DNA of 64,000 bases from Paulinella micropora (lineage: Eukaryota > Cercozoa > Imbricatea > Euglyphida): contig BJOX01000166.1 in NCBI GenBank assembly GCA_009731375.1, forward strand, positions 116,703 through 180,702, written 5' to 3'. A model generated the notes under the pieces. It had not been told where the DNA came from. It ran no database searches and was given only the letters and a program-made list of their open reading frames with translations. Position numbers and translations under genes: made by a program. Positions 34,156 through 44,175 of the stretch are shown here, one piece after another (the stretch's first letter is position 1; every line of letters begins with the position of its first letter).

Positions 34156-36856
34156 ATAAAAAACTATGATGATTTTATTGAAATCTTGAATGAGTTCAAC
34201 ATAAGCAATATTGAAGCATCAGGATTAGGTTATGACCGGATTATTAAATATGCGCAGGTAGTAGTAGTTCAAGAAAACGGAGGCGGATGTTATGAAGGAA
34301 AAAACAAATGTAAAAAAACAATATTGGAAGAAAGTATATTAATATCTCCTGTCAGCAAAAATAATAATTGTTCATTCTTCCTTTGTAAAGACATTCTTAA
34401 TATGCAAGTCATTAACAGAAAAAGATGCAATGATATTAGAGAACAATTCAATCTTTCTAACGATTGCTCAATTCCATTTTCTACAGCCGTAAAAATCCTT
34501 AATGCTTTGATAAAGGAAGGGAAGACATACGAAATAACAAATTCCCTAACAAAAGAGACAATAAGCACAAACGAAATAGGAGAAGAAGCGGATATTATGA
34601 TTTACTTAGAGAATAATCACTATTTCGGATTAATTAAAATATGTAAAAAGAAATGTGAAAAATGCTTAACTAAGTATTTCACTAAACATACGTGTAATCC
34701 AAAAGTTATTAATTATGCTAATAGAGAAATATTAAAGAATGGAAAGAAACATTTAATAACTAAGTCTCATAAAGAAAAATATAATAACAAGATGAAATCC
34801 TTCATTACGACTTAGAAACTTGGAGAAACAAAACGATTTCCGAAGGCTTTGATATCCACGATTGTTATATAGTCGGATATACTCAGGGAACGGAATGATT
34901 TAAATATTTCGCCGGTATAGATTGTATTTCTAAATGTCTTGATTTACTCTTAGAGAGAGGAAGAAAGTTAGCATTAGAATGGGCTAACAAACAACCACAT
35001 AATCCAGTCAAGAAAGTAGCAGGAGTAAGAAAGAAAAAGAAGAAAGATGAAGAAGCGCCAATTTTATATGTGAATGGGTTTAACGGGGCGAACTTTGACC
35101 ACTACTTTATTAAACAGGAATTAATAAGAAGAGGTATTAAACCAAAATCACATATGATTAATAACGGGTCAATAATCTCTTTACAATTTGAAAATATTAA
35201 ATGTGGGATATGTGTAAGCATACTCAGGGGACATTAAAAGAAAACTTAGAAAATATGACATGTAAAACTCTTAAAGGAGATTTTGACCACGACAAGGCAT
35301 CTACTTGGGAAACAATGAGTGAAGAATTAAGAAATAAGTGTCTTGAATATTTGAAGTGTGATGTTATGGGGTTAAAAGAGTTATATGACAAAATAAACAC
35401 GAGATATTTGAAAAACACTCGGTGAATTTAACTTCATACATTTCAACTTCAAGCCTCGCTTTCAATATCTGGAAGAAAATGATTGATGGTAAGCACGATG
35501 TAAGACTTCCGACTATCGAACAAGAGAAGGCATTTAGAAAAGCAGTTATCGGAGCAAGAACATATCCAAGCAAAAAAAGATTTATTTCAAAACAAAACAA
35601 GGGCTACTTAGCAGGGAAAATCACATTTGATGAATTAACCGATTATTTAGTTGATGCGGATGTCGTATCTTTATACCCAACAGCATTTCTAATATATATT
35701 CTTTGAATACTGGTTCTGCCTCCTCTGTATATTATCCTTTATGAATTGTTATATCGTAGCCTTCCTTAATCATATCTTCAATATCAACACTTGTAAGCCA
35801 TTGGTCTTTCATATCGGCTAAATTCCACTTTAATGAACCCATTTTATTTCTCTGTCCTATTCTTGAATGTAATATGTCTTTTGGTGAGATATAATCAACA
35901 TTGTCAATACCGATAGGAAGATTATTATAATCAAATGGTGCGATAGCCAGTTTAATTTCTCCAACCATAAATAAATTAAGCATCGCGTGTTTAAGGCAAA
36001 AGACAATAGCGAAAAAGGCACACCGCAATATTTATTAGCCAAACTATTTATGAATTCGTTATACGGAAAGATGATACAACGACCTATCCCAACAGAAGCA
36101 GAATATATTAAATCAAATGAGGAGTATTGGAAATTTTGGACAAAATATATATCAGATGTGGTTGAATTCAAAGATGAAGATGGAAACAAACTATGGCATG
36201 TATCTGGAATTCCTAGAAAGGAAGAAATAATCGAAGAGAGCATAACCAAACCTTCTCACTATGGAGCTTTCATTCTAGCATATAGCAGGCGAATTATGTA
36301 TAACTACATAAAAGAGGCTAATCCAAATAAAGACATAGAGGCTGATTTCTATTACACCGATACCGATAGTCTAGTGTTGCATGTTATGTTCGCCAAACTA
36401 ATTAAAAGACTTGGTGATAAATCTCTTGGTGGAATAACAGATGACATAGGAGATTCTTGTAAGATAATAAGAGGAATATGGATCGCTCCTAAATTGTATA
36501 TGTTAGAATTTACAACTAATGAAGCCTTTCTCCCTTACCTTACTAAGAACGACTTGAAATATAAAGACAAAGGAGTTCATATAATGGAATGCTACGAAAA
36601 TGAAGGAGTACAAAAGAGATACTACCATCTCAGAGGTAAGGGGTTGAATTCAAAAGGGTTAAATCCAGAAGTATATGAAAAGATGGATTTAGGTGAAAGC
36701 ATTGAAAATGTTAGAGATTTTCAAATGAAGAAAATTCATTTATCACGAAATAGCAAACAGCAAAACATTAACCATTTCAGTATAGTTCATACTACAAACA
36801 TAAAAAAGAATGTTAATGAGAATAAATGGTGCGGTCGTGAGTTTATCAACAAATGA
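34141..36856 (+). pseudogene. Viral protein-primed family B DNA polymerase, broken
   Basis: Motifs in order: a Cys/His cluster CKKKCEKCLTKYFTKHTC (34642-34695); Exo I DLET (34809-34820); Exo II NGANFD (about 35083-35099); Exo III YLKCD (35348-35363); polymerase motif A DVVSLYP (about 35659-35680); motif B KLFMNSLYG (about 36034-36070); motif C YYTDTDS (36348-36370). This is the replicative polymerase of Polinton/PLV type, which primes from a terminal protein. Frame changes occur near 34808, 35205 and 35420, a TGA lies at 34896, and 35687-35983 is inverted between motifs A and B. All catalytic aspartates remain, so the break is recent or partly sequencing error. Confidence 0.85.
35687..35983 (-). 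pseudogene. Inverted internal segment of the viral polymerase gene
   Basis: Reads on - as the block that belongs between motifs A and B (VGEIKLAIAPFDYNNLPIG; WLTSVDIEDMIKEGYDI). CAT at 35684-35686 and CAT at 35981-35983 sit at the breakpoints, with an extra CGCG on the right. A TAA interrupts the minus-strand reading at 35732. Confidence 0.8.
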
Positions 36857-36881
36857 TAGTATCCCTCACGGATTTCAAAGT

Positions 36882-37013
36882 GATATTTGAAAATCCACAC
36901 TTCCATTCGCTACGCTTATTCTCGTGTGTTTTTCAAACATCGTTTTTACTTTTCACGATGTTTATCAACAAACGGGAGTTGCGACAGCAACGAGAGTGAA
37001 GTTGATAAACATC
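36882..37013. promoter_or_regulatory. Paired intergenic hairpins, locus 1
   Basis: Hairpin A (36882-36942) has arms GATATTTGAAAATCCACAC and GTGTGTTTTTCAAACATC. Hairpin B (36956-37013) has perfect 13-base arms GATGTTTATCAAC / GTTGATAAACATC. It lies between the polymerase stop and the next gene on +. Confidence 0.8.
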
Positions 37014-37060
37014 AATTAATTAATTTTTTTAATAAATTTTTTACCAGTCTATATAGACCA

Positions 37061-37347
37061 ATGAGCACCCTCACCAGACTATGCGAGAAGTTTGAAAAAC
37101 TTTCAACTGAAACAAAAAATGAAACCTTCACATTGAAAGATATTCAAAAGGTAATTAAAGAACAAATAAAGGAAATTGAGTATAGTAATTCATCAAAGCC
37201 AAAGGATACTTTTCCATTTGGTAAATATCACGGGAAGAAAATTCAAGATTAGCGGTTATTGATAAGCCATATTTGGAATGGGTTATCCGTCAGCCGTGGT
37301 TTGATAACTTTACAGACATTAAAAGTGAAGTAAAAAAATATTTGTAA
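37061..37347 (+). pseudogene. Viral small protein with ExoX-like C-terminal domain, copy 1
   Basis: ATG at 37061 (MSTLTRLCEKFEKL). A helical N-terminus, then FPFGKYHGKKI, a one-base frameshift at about 37248, and IDKPYLEWVIRQPWFDNF to TAA at 37347. The F.FGKY.G....V...D..YL.W pattern is that of the small domain found C-terminal in ExoX-type exonucleases and free-standing in some viruses. The exonuclease domain itself is absent. It may bind DNA ends or a partner; this is inferred. Confidence 0.5.
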
Positions 37348-37374
37348 TAAAAAATAATGTAATAATATATATCA

Positions 37375-37805
37375 ATGACTGACCTGAGTACCAAACAGGA
37401 CTACTTAAATGAAATTGAAAAATGGAACCTTAATGGTGATATCAAAAAGGCAACAATTAAATGGACTAAACCTGACATTGTATCTTTCTATGAACAATAT
37501 AAACCACGCGACGATAATGTAGAAGTCATTCTTCCTTCGACCGCGACATTACAAAAAATAATGGACGAAGAACCAAGCACACCTTTTAAGGAGACTGATT
37601 TAAAAGAGACTGGAATTACTGAGCACAAAATGAAACCGATATTTTTCTTCAATATGGTAAGTATAAAAAAATGACAATTGAAGATGTCGCTAAGATTGAT
37701 AAACCATACCTTGAATATTTAATTCAACAACCTTATTTTAATAACAAAGATGCGGTAAAAAAAATATCTCTGATGATACATCACATTCCGTTTTATTTTT
37801 TTGCT
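37375..37805 (+). pseudogene. Viral small protein with ExoX-like C-terminal domain, copy 2
   Basis: Starts MTDLSTKQDYLNEIEKW, then a frameshift near 37650 and YGKYKKMTIEDVAKIDKPYLEYLIQQPYF, clearly paralogous to the domain in the gene just upstream. The exact end is unclear because it meets the convergent structural gene ending at 37806. The N-terminal parts of the two copies differ, so this is an old duplication or domain shuffling. Confidence 0.5.
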
Positions 37806-39034
37806 TTATTGGTCTTCTATGAAATTAGCAATAATATTGACATTTCCACCATTACTAGTAGTGGAAACGGATTTCTGTGAAAAGTTAATACATCACTTGG
37901 AGACAGATAAATATCATAATTTCTTAGATTAATTTGTTGAGTTGAACTTGCATTAATATAAATTTTAAAAATTGTTGTTCCGTTGGCGATAGCAGTCGCT
38001 GTTGTGTCAGTATCAACTATTGACTATTTTGTATCTACAGCATACACTGCTCCAGTTAAAGTTCCATTCAACACCATTCTTACTATATTCGTTTTTCCGT
38101 CTTCATTACTAATACTTATCAATGATGGATATACTAATCAATAATTGTCTAAGTTAGCACCACCACTATCATAATTTGCCTTATTCCTTATACTCAATAT
38201 CGGTCTTTCTGTAGTGTGTGCAACTTCACTACCCTCAATTGAATTTGTTATGCTAGTATTAATAGTATTTGACCCTCAATGAATAAACTGGCACTCGCTG
38301 TTTTAAGAGTTTGTATTCCAGTCGCTGCATCATTTTTCATTACTGCTGTAAAAGGTAATGTCGTATTTCGCAGGCTTACGCCAGTATTAGCATTTGCATA
38401 GTCAAATATGAACTAATTGAAATAATCCTGTTATGGGATTTTCGATATAAAACTTAATAGCACCAAACCCAAGATACTGAAATTGAATTTGAAATACATC
38501 TCCTGTGCTCCAAACTACTTCTGGCATAGCTGACGTTCCATCGCACGGGTCATCCCAGTCTGCTTGGTCAATATAATCTACGACACCTCCTTTACAATGC
38601 GCAATATTCATTCCTGCTCTATTTTTGTAGAAATAAAATCCATCGACGAGTTCATTTCCTGTTTCAATATATGAATAGTAATCTTTTGTATCATCCGTTG
38701 TCCATATAGCAGTAAAGCGGCCGAGGACACCTGCTCCAGTTCTATATTTTATTCTCCTTTTACTTACCAGTCTAGCATCTGCCGTGGCATCCGCTTGAGT
38801 TCGTAATTCAGCCATATTATTCAAAAATGACACATATGATTTTGTTTTTGTCCATATCCTAGTATTAATGGTATATGGAAAGATTTCCTGTAAAACTGGT
38901 GTTAATTGACCTACTACTGCTTCACCAAAAGCGGTTTTTGAATGATTTGTTTCAATATCACCATCATATCCAACTTTGACATTTATAAATTCTCCGTCCG
39001 GATTTTCTGCGATTAAGTTTCCCTGGTGGAACAT
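37806..39034 (-). pseudogene. Viral structural protein, probable minor capsid or short-fibre type
   Basis: The first 210 codons (39034-38402) are clean: VVGQLTPVLQEIFPYTIN, RTGAGVLGRFTAIWT, a Tyr/Gly-rich middle, and VFQIQFQYLGFGAIKFYIE. Reading continues after a frameshift at about 38410 through a beta-rich region (VSLRNTTLPFTAVMKND; LSIRNKANYDSGGANLDNY) to TAA at 37806, with another frameshift near 38275, a TGA at about 38143 and a TAG at about 38030. It is the last gene of the minus-strand morphogenesis block and next to the major capsid gene. I recall similar 'GQ.....RFTA' beta proteins in algal virus genomes but cannot name the family. Confidence 0.5.
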
Positions 39035-39217
39035 TTGAGAATTTCACTTCTATCTGTCTTCGACAGATTTCTCGTTTATTCTCAAACGTCGTTTTCCTAT
39101 ATTATTATACAAGAAAAAAATTATTTAATCTATTAATTTTTTTCTTTTTTGTTTTTCACGATGTTTATGAGCAAGCGAAAATGAGCGTAGCGAATGAAAG
39201 CGATGCTCATAAATATC
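39031..39217. promoter_or_regulatory. Paired intergenic hairpins, locus 2
   Basis: Hairpin A (39031-39091) shares its outer arm with the ATG of the 39034 gene. Hairpin B (39159-39217) has arms GATGTTTATGAGC / GCTCATAAATATC and overlaps the major capsid stop codon. The spacer between them is AT-rich. Confidence 0.8.
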
Positions 39218-40697
39218 AACTCATTAAAATTTCAACTCCCTTAACAAGCACACTACGTTGAAGAATGGCGAATGTGTAATGGTTAAGATTAGTTATGCCA
39301 GCACCACTCGCATCATTACTTGTAGTTGAAACGAATTCATATCGCCTCTCAGTGTCTAGGCTTAAACCGCTCACCTCATAGCCGTCGGTGTCCTTATCGC
39401 ACAGCGGGCGGTTATTGTCCCAAGTATCTACATGGAACCAGTTGTAATGATAGACATCGCTGTTTAGGATAGCAGTTCCCTTCAACTTATCCTTCAAAAT
39501 CATATAGTCCTGATTTTCCTTCGTGTCAATATGAAACTGCTGGAGACGAGAGCCGTCAAGGGTTGTATAGTATTTTAAAACCTTTACACCAGCTCTGTTG
39601 TCGTTATCAAAAGAAGTATTAGCACTCTCAGTGAAATGAAAGGCGGAAGTATGAATACGACGAATTCTTTCACCCTGCGAGCGGTTCATCTTAATAACAT
39701 AGTTCTGTTGGTTTGTTTGAAGACTTTGCTTCCAAGCGATAGGATACTCAATCTTAAATGGAAAGCCTTCACCAGCAATCTTTTGCTGGACACCGAGGAT
39801 CACATTCGGGTCAGTCTCAACAGCAAGGAATAGATTTAGGTTAGAGACGATAGCACCAGCGGTAGTAGCGGCAGCACCAGTGGAAATAGAACTCGCATCA
39901 GTGCCATAGAATGAAGAGCGGTTGGTTTCAGCCCACACAATCCGCATATCCAAAATTTCATTAAATCCAATAGTCTTATCCAGTTCAAAAATAGTGCCAA
40001 ACAGCATACCCAAAGGAAACTTGACATTAATAACAGGGGTGGCGCCATTGGCAGTTCCACCTTCAAAATACTTAGCCTCCTCAAAAGGAACATGAACCAA
40101 ACTATAATCCCCCGCAGTGCTATCGGCGAGAGCGGTATCATCATGACGGCGGGCATTAACAAGAGGCACTTTGTAGTATGTTTGAACTGCAGTAATAAGA
40201 CCAGCCAAATCTGCTGCAGCAGTAATTGTTGCTCTATTTGCTCTAGTTCCGATTTCAACTTTTCCAGCATTACACGTTTGAAGCATAGCACCGCTACCCA
40301 CACCAGCACCATGATTTTCAAGTGCCATAAATTTTTTATACTTAATTTCTGGTTTCCATATAACTTTTGTGTAGTTTCCCACATGTTGAAGATTACACAA
40401 ATACTGCCCGCTTCGGCTTCGCAATTCAATAGTTTTAATCATAGACAGACAATCCATATAGATACGATTGTAGCGACCACCAGCACCTGGAGCAGACGGA
40501 GTGTAAGTAAATCGCAACACACTCCTCGCAAGGTTCAAAGGACGAGTAGGAATTTCAAAGGTGTTTTCCATACCACCAGCAGTAGTAAGTGCGACAGGTT
40601 GCGAGCCTTCACGAGTTGTAAGTTTGGTTGATTCATACTTACCAGTTAGCAGTTCCTTAGTCTGATGGACTAGTTCTCCTCCGTATTGGACAGGCAT
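39216..40697 (-). CDS. Viral major capsid protein (493 aa), double jelly-roll type
   Basis: Intact frame, MPVQYGGELVHQTKELLTGKY to a TGA stop. Early motifs LTTREGSQPVAL and FEIPTRPLNLARSVLRF, a strongly beta-rich body, Gly/Ala/Thr loops (SSISTGAAATTAGAIVSNL) and a C-terminal RRYEFVSTTSN region. Length (about 500 aa), position with ATPase, protease and penton-like genes, and the N-terminal FEIP/LN...S.L pattern fit the capsid of Polinton-like viruses. It would form the hexameric capsomers. No stop codon or indel, in contrast with neighbouring genes. Confidence 0.75.
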   Translation of the reverse strand: MPVQYGGELVHQTKELLTGKYESTKLTTREGSQPVALTTAGGMENTFEIPTRPLNLARSVLRFTYTPSAPGAGGRYNRIYMDCLSMIKTIELRSRSGQYLCNLQHVGNYTKVIWKPEIKYKKFMALENHGAGVGSGAMLQTCNAGKVEIGTRANRATITAAADLAGLITAVQTYYKVPLVNARRHDDTALADSTAGDYSLVHVPFEEAKYFEGGTANGATPVINVKFPLGMLFGTIFELDKTIGFNEILDMRIVWAETNRSSFYGTDASSISTGAAATTAGAIVSNLNLFLAVETDPNVILGVQQKIAGEGFPFKIEYPIAWKQSLQTNQQNYVIKMNRSQGERIRRIHTSAFHFTESANTSFDNDNRAGVKVLKYYTTLDGSRLQQFHIDTKENQDYMILKDKLKGTAILNSDVYHYNWFHVDTWDNNRPLCDKDTDGYEVSGLSLDTERRYEFVSTTSNDASGAGITNLNHYTFAILQRSVLVKGVEILMS

Positions 40698-40781
40698 TTT
40701 TTGTTTTTGTTTTTGAAGTAGTGTAAATTAACTAATTCACCAGTATATATTTATAGAAAAAAAATTAAATCAAAAATTAAT

Positions 40782-41594
40782 TTACTTTGATTTCAACAAA
40801 TTGAAGAATGAATTAAATAAACTAAAATAATTAGTTTCACGATAAACTAATAAAGTCATAACGACTCCCAGACCATTAAGATTAATCGCTTGGTCATTTT
40901 CGTCCGTCAAGTAAAACCTAAATACATTATTAGAACTTGCCGATAATGTTTTCCCGTATTCGCTTCCAGAGCCGTCATAGATGACAGATCCAAAAGGAAT
41001 TTCGTTGGCAGTGTATATTTCTTGTAGTACGTGATTATCTCCTTCATTTACCAAATCCGATTGAAGATATAACGTTTTTTCACCAGTTAGAATAATTGCA
41101 TTTGGCGATTTAATAAAACTATTGGCGAAGAAATATGTTGAATTTCTATCAAACCCCATAACCTCGTGAATACGGGTATCACCATCAAATATAACTCGCG
41201 GTTGAATTCCTTTATTCTCTGACACACTGAATGTTAATTTTCCATCTTCTGGGTCAATGTTGGTATTATTACTGGATACCACATAAGTATAATTATTTGG
41301 GCTGTCTGCGGTTAGCACCTCTGCTAGTTTATTTTTTAGATTGTTCATTGTGTAGTTGCCCTCAGGTATCGTTATTCAAGCCTCCTATCCGTCTTCCGAT
41401 AATGTAAAAGTATTGTAAGGACTGGCGACTGAGTAATACGACTTCGGCACATAGATATGTAATATTTTACAATGTGTGCGATTGTCTAGCCCCTTCATAT
41501 TGACTTCGTGTGTCAAGTCGCTGTCCGTGCCTGTTATCCTATTTTTACTATTTATGTACTAGATACTACTTGACCTACCCCCTTTGTAATCCAT
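40782..41594 (-). pseudogene. Viral penton-like minor capsid protein (270 codons) with three in-frame stops
   Basis: One continuous frame from ATG 41594 to the stop at 40782, interrupted only by TAG (41559-41561), TAG (41385-41387) and TGA (41376-41378), with no indel. Features: YINSKNRITGTDSD near the N-terminus, ILHIYVPKSYYSV, ITIPEGNYT, EVMGFDRNSTYFF and FRFYLTDENDQ. This matches the order seen in single jelly-roll minor capsid (penton) proteins of PLVs and virophages. It lies directly upstream of the major capsid gene, as usual. Glutamine at both TAGs and tryptophan at the TGA would fit. Confidence 0.65.
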
Positions 41595-41806
41595 GATATT
41601 TAGAATTGCGATTCTATCTGTCTTCGACAGATTTCTCTCTTATTCTAAACATCGTTTTTTTTCTTTTTCAAAAAAATTAATATGTTTTCGATGGTTATGG
41701 AAGGGGCTATGCCCCTTTCCAAACCCGCGGGGGTATGGTAGGGGGTTTCACCCCCTCCAAACAAACGGGAGTTGCGGTAGCAACGAGAGTGTAGTTGATA
41801 ACTATC
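41595..41806. promoter_or_regulatory. Paired intergenic hairpins, locus 3
   Basis: Hairpin A (41595-41654) abuts the ATG of the penton-like gene. Hairpin B (41689-41806) has outer arms GATGGTTAT / ATAACTATC and encloses GC-rich nested palindromes (GGAAGGGGC/GCCCCTTTCC and GGTAGGGGG/CCCCCTCC). Confidence 0.8.
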
Positions 41807-41841
41807 TTTTAGATATATGTATCAAAATGACCATACCCATT

Positions 41842-42609
41842 CTATGCTTTTAATTTTTCCGCTTCTTCTTCTTTTAGGTCTGTGAAACCACTGGCAAATT
41901 TGAATTTAATACCTTTCGCTCTTTCCATTAAAAATCTCATACTATGCCATCCGCATGTGTCGCTTGTATCAGATTGTTGTTTTACTTGATTAACCTTAAT
42001 TAATAAATAACTATCTGGATTACTTCGGTCAATTAGCCGTTTCATTTGTTATTGGAAGTCTTCAGTAGGTTCATGAAGTGCTAATGGGTCATACACTTCA
42101 ACACTCCTGTCTTTATCTAGACTTATCCATACAGCGATCCAATGAGACCCCTTTTGATTATGATCGTCCAAATTCATAATAAATCCGTATCGCTTTCTGC
42201 TTCCTGGCTTCAACTTGTAGATTTCATCGCTCGCTATCGCTCCGAGATACCATCCATATTTTTTTCATTATGTCATCTATTTCATTAGTCATTAGTCCAC
42301 GACCCTCTATGTCGCTCGTGAGCGACTGCCCCGCGAGCGGGGCTCCCTGCTGTTGCTTGTCTGTCTGTGGTTGCTCTGGCTGTGGCTCCTCTGGCTGTGG
42401 CACCTCTGGCTGTGGCTCCGCAGAACTTGTGCTCGGGGGTGGTGCTACATCTGTTGGTTGTGTCTCCGCTGGTTGTGGATTTGTCATTTCAAATATAAGT
42501 TGTTTAGCATCTGTAGAAGTTTCAAAACGTGGTGGGTCTATTGGAGATAGAGTGCTATTTACAGGAGTTTTTTTTTTTCATTCTTTTTGCTTTTATTTTT
42601 AGCAATCAT
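41842..42609 (-). pseudogene. Viral adenain-type (Ulp1-like) cysteine protease with Pro/Gln-rich N-terminal extension
   Basis: ATG at 42609, frameshift in an A run at about 42575, then a Pro/Glu/Gln repeat segment (PQPEEPQPEQPQ). A second frameshift in A7 at about 42262 precedes the catalytic core. Core motifs: GAIASDEI, GSHWIAVW (catalytic His), VEVYDP (Asp), VKQQSD (oxyanion Gln) and DTCGWHS (nucleophile Cys). A TAA at 42049-42051 lies between YDP and QQSD. It would mature capsid proteins. Adenovirus, virophage and Polinton proteases share this His-Asp-Gln-Cys order. The long N-terminal extension is less common. Confidence 0.75.
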
Positions 42610-42839
42610 TTTGTTGTAAATTGATCTAGTTTATCCCATCCATCTTTTACCGATGATATGTTTTCAGTAATTTTTTGTGTGTATAACTATCTCTTTAAAC
42701 TAGTGGCGTAGTCGTTTGAACCTTTGTTTTTTATGATAGGATATTAATGCCTGCTTTTTGAAGGTGGTTTATTATTATATGATTTTTGATTTTTTTAGTA
42801 TTACGGCGATTTTATCTAATTTTCTCAGAGAACATTTCA

Positions 42840-43550
42840 TCAATAATTCTTCGTCTCTTTTCGTCTTCCAAAATTTACTTTGTCAGTTATATCAGTTATT
42901 TTTGGGGAAGATGTTGTTGTGGTTTTCTTAGGTTTATTTATCGTTGAAGGGAGATTCGGTCTCGCTATAATTGGTGGTGCGACTTGTGCCGTCAATAATC
43001 CCTGTCTATGTAGTCGTTCAGCATTTAGTTCCTGAATAAGTCGCTGTTCCTTCTTCTGTTCCCTATCCTTTTCTTCCTGTCTTTCCTTAATCTCTGTCAG
43101 TTGTTTTTTATGTTCCCTATCCATTATTTCTTTTAGTTCTTTAGCATCGGCTTGGATTTTTCTTTCTGGCCTTTTCTTCTCCTCTTCTGATTCCTCCCTT
43201 GCTATCTTATCTTTTTTTTCTATAGCCTCGATGCCCTCATATTTTTCCTTTCTGAGTTTGTCTAAGTGTTCATTAATGGCTGTTCTTGTGTTCTGCTCAA
43301 TCTCTGACAGGCTCTGGACTTTTCTTAAGTATTCCTTTTTTGCTTTTGGAGTAATGCCACGCTCGCGTGGCTTATTGCTTAAGTATTTCATAAAAAGTTT
43401 AACAATTTGAAGTGTGCTCATATCATTTGTTTTCTTACCGAAATTAAGATAATATTTTTTACCCTTCTGGATAATATACGGCCTCCCGCTTTTATTTCTA
43501 TAAACCCGCGGTGGTCTTAATTTCTGTTTCTTCGCTTTCTTGACGATCAT
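42840..43550 (-). CDS. Viral Lys/Glu-rich coiled-coil protein (236 aa), unknown
   Basis: Intact. A basic N-terminus (MIVKKAKKQKLRPPRVYRN) with a short beta-like patch (SGRPYIIQKGKKYYLNFGK), then about 110 residues of continuous charged coiled coil and a Pro/Thr/Ser C-terminus. It lies between the protease and the core-like gene in the capsid block and may be a scaffold or a DNA-condensing protein. No family is recognised. Confidence 0.55.
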   Translation of the reverse strand: MIVKKAKKQKLRPPRVYRNKSGRPYIIQKGKKYYLNFGKKTNDMSTLQIVKLFMKYLSNKPRERGITPKAKKEYLRKVQSLSEIEQNTRTAINEHLDKLRKEKYEGIEAIEKKDKIAREESEEEKKRPERKIQADAKELKEIMDREHKKQLTEIKERQEEKDREQKKEQRLIQELNAERLHRQGLLTAQVAPPIIARPNLPSTINKPKKTTTTSSPKITDITDKVNFGRRKETKNY

Positions 43551-43552
43551 TT

Positions 43553-43763
43553 GATATTTTAGAATTGCGCTTCGTGCTTCGCACTCTCTCTTATTCTAAA
43601 ACCTCGTTTTTTATTGTAGGAAAAAAATAAATTGGTTTTCGATGGTTATGGAAGGGGCTATGCCCCTTTCCAAACCCGCGGGGGTATGGTAGGGGGTTTC
43701 ACCCCCTCCAAACAAACGGGAAATCTGGCGATTAGCCAGATAGGAGTGTAGTTGATAACTATC
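43553..43763. promoter_or_regulatory. Paired intergenic hairpins, locus 4
   Basis: Hairpin A (43553-43606), just upstream of the ATG at 43550, has arms GATATTTTAGAAT / ATTCTAAAAC. Hairpin B (43640-43763) is nearly identical to B of locus 3 but with a different tip (AATCTGGCGATTAGCCAGAT). Confidence 0.8.
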
Positions 43764-43771
43764 TTTTAAAA

Positions 43772-44080
43772 CTTAAGTGCTCCGCATCCTCTCTGCTTTT
43801 TCTTGCCATATCCGGTGGCTTGGAGACCCAGCATAAGGCACTCCAATACTGCTTAAGGCTCCCGCAGTCCTAGAGATTACTTTGTTATCACGAGGAATTT
43901 ATTAACTGCCAATGCGGTTTTCCCGACCTTAGCCCAGTTAATTTTTCCACCAGCCTGTCCTTTGCCACCCTGCTTCTTCTTGCGACCAGTCTTCTTTTTA
44001 CCTCCTGCCATTGTGCTTGAGTTAATTGTTCGTTTGCCGATTGTTGGAATGACTTCAACACGAGTTGTTTTTACTACCAT
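43772..44080 (-). pseudogene. Viral small basic core-like protein
   Basis: The first 67 codons are clean: a short N-terminus with an internal Met (MAGGKKKTGRKKKQGG) and a Lys/Gly-rich stretch, then INWAKVGKTALAVNKFL. Further coding-like sequence follows after a frameshift (ISRTAGALSSIGVPYAG) and ends in GYGKKKQRGCGAL after a second. A basic Lys/Gly N-terminus plus a hydrophobic Ala/Gly segment recalls small core or membrane-active minor proteins of adenovirus-like lineages. That comparison is inference. Confidence 0.45.
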
Positions 44081-44175
44081 ATAATATATAAAAATATATA
44101 AATATTTTTTATTTAAGACGAAAATTTGTCACCTTGCGGGACAATTGCCTATCGCATGCGATAGGCAAAATTTTT

